This document shows, piece by piece, positions 59,218-59,486 of a stretch of DNA of 59,486 bases. The notes under the pieces are model-generated. The model had not been told where the DNA came from, ran no database searches, and was given only the letters and a program-made list of their open reading frames with translations. Position 1 is the stretch's first letter, and each line of letters begins with the position of its first letter. The translations under genes were made by a program, and so were the position numbers. Source of the DNA: Acidobacteriota bacterium (GTDB lineage: Bacteria; Acidobacteriota; Terriglobia; Terriglobales; Acidobacteriaceae); assembly GCA_025359885.1 (NCBI GenBank), contig JANYDG010000080.1, positions 1-59,486 on the forward strand, written 5' to 3'.

Positions 59218-59486
59218 GTGAAATCCATTGTGCCTCATTTTCCCCTGCGAATCGCTTCAGCTCTTGTACTTGCCGTTTTTGCAAACGCTGCCATTGCTGG
59301 CCCTGCGTCTCCTGCGCCCAAGCCAGGCAGCAACTTCGGACCTGCATCACCCGCGCCCAAGCCAGGATCGAACTTCACCACCATCAATTCAGTGGTAGCC
59401 GGCCCTGCATCACCCGCGCCCAAGCCAGGCAGCAACTTCGGACCTGCATCTCCCGCGCCCAAGCCAGGATCGAAATTCACCACCAT
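59218..59486 (+). CDS. Exported proline-rich tandem-repeat protein, 3' end outside window
   Basis: Starts at GTG 59218 with AAAAAGGAG about 9 bp upstream, and runs off the window after 89 codons. A signal peptide (residues 1-27, FANAAIA before the mature start) is followed by 13-residue repeats GPASPAPKPGSNF, two in a row, then TTINSVVA, then two more repeats and TTI. The sequence has no Cys and no acidic residues in the visible mature part. I recognise no family. Surface-anchored Pro-rich proteins or repeat-type peptide precursors are possible, but both are guesses. Confidence 0.75.
   Translation, partial: MKSIVPHFPLRIASALVLAVFANAAIAGPASPAPKPGSNFGPASPAPKPGSNFTTINSVVAGPASPAPKPGSNFGPASPAPKPGSKFTT
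59299..59486 (+). repeat. 39-bp tandem repeats in a 102-bp higher-order unit
   Basis: Four 39-bp units at 59299-59337, 59338-59376, 59401-59439 and 59440-59478. Units 2 and 3 are separated by 24 bp encoding TTINSVVA, and the same spacer seems to begin again at 59479, giving a 102-bp period. Copies differ by only a few, mostly silent, bases. Confidence 0.92.

Noticed and set aside
59299-59486. CRISPR array
   Set aside because: The repeats are coding, in frame after a signal peptide, and the spacer is itself repeated rather than unique.
57735-59486. A graspetide biosynthesis locus
   Set aside because: The visible repeats contain no Asp or Glu to form the ester or amide links, and the ATP-grasp assignment is only partial. 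Kept as a question, not as a call.

Overview
The window reads as a chromosomal segment of an acidobacterium, most likely family Acidobacteriaceae (Terriglobia). This is inferred from the GC-rich codon use, an Oar-type TonB receptor with an N-terminal carboxypeptidase-regulatory-like domain, several exported glycoside hydrolases, a YgfZ-DUF1844-MBL-RibF gene row and a type III polyketide synthase pair. No phage, plasmid, transposase or CRISPR signature was seen.

Layout. 0-8 kb: end of an unknown gene, tRNA-Leu(UAG), a 5'-truncated DUF4349 gene, a DUF3467 protein, a membrane glycosyltransferase, a TPR lipoprotein-like protein, a GH127-type hydrolase and an ArsR/SRPBCC pair. 8-13 kb: exported alpha-L-fucosidase, then an NfeD protease, a slipin and a SPOR protein. 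13-21.4 kb (minus strand): a tightly packed eight-gene row mtnP - PfkB kinase - membrane glycosyltransferase - mgtC - dapF-like - ldcA - mpl - plsC, linking methylthioadenosine salvage, cell-wall recycling and phospholipid synthesis. 21.4-25 kb: two overlapping CSS-motif/EAL genes. 25-30.4 kb: an exported HExxH protein facing a ygfZ - DUF1844 - MBL hydrolase - ribF operon. 30.4-36.9 kb: a sugar-handling locus (M24-fold protein without metal ligands, L-fucose/L-arabinose isomerase-family enzyme, small membrane protein, Na+/solute symporter) divergent from a Tat-exported aminotransferase. 37-44 kb: TonB receptor, CheX-like protein, GH3 beta-glucosidase. 44-49.4 kb: phosphotransacylase, polysaccharide pyruvyl transferase, flippase, xylulokinase. 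49.4-51.7 kb: type III PKS plus FAD oxidoreductase. 51.9-57.4 kb: PhoU, flavin reductase-like protein, MFS transporter, YceI, MarR, a NarL-type regulator with a non-canonical receiver, and a PilZ protein. 57.7-59.5 kb: an ATP-grasp-like protein divergent from an exported Pro-rich tandem-repeat protein that runs off the window.

Together the genes describe a carbohydrate-scavenging heterotroph: outer-membrane import, periplasmic fucosidase, beta-glucosidase and arabinofuranosidase-type enzymes, and cytoplasmic isomerase and kinase steps. The most unusual points are the DapF homologue with both catalytic cysteines replaced by serine, the EAL and receiver domains with changed catalytic residues, the metal-ligand-less M24 protein, the 7-bp tandem arrays sitting between stop codons and -10 boxes, and the repetitive exported protein at the right edge.
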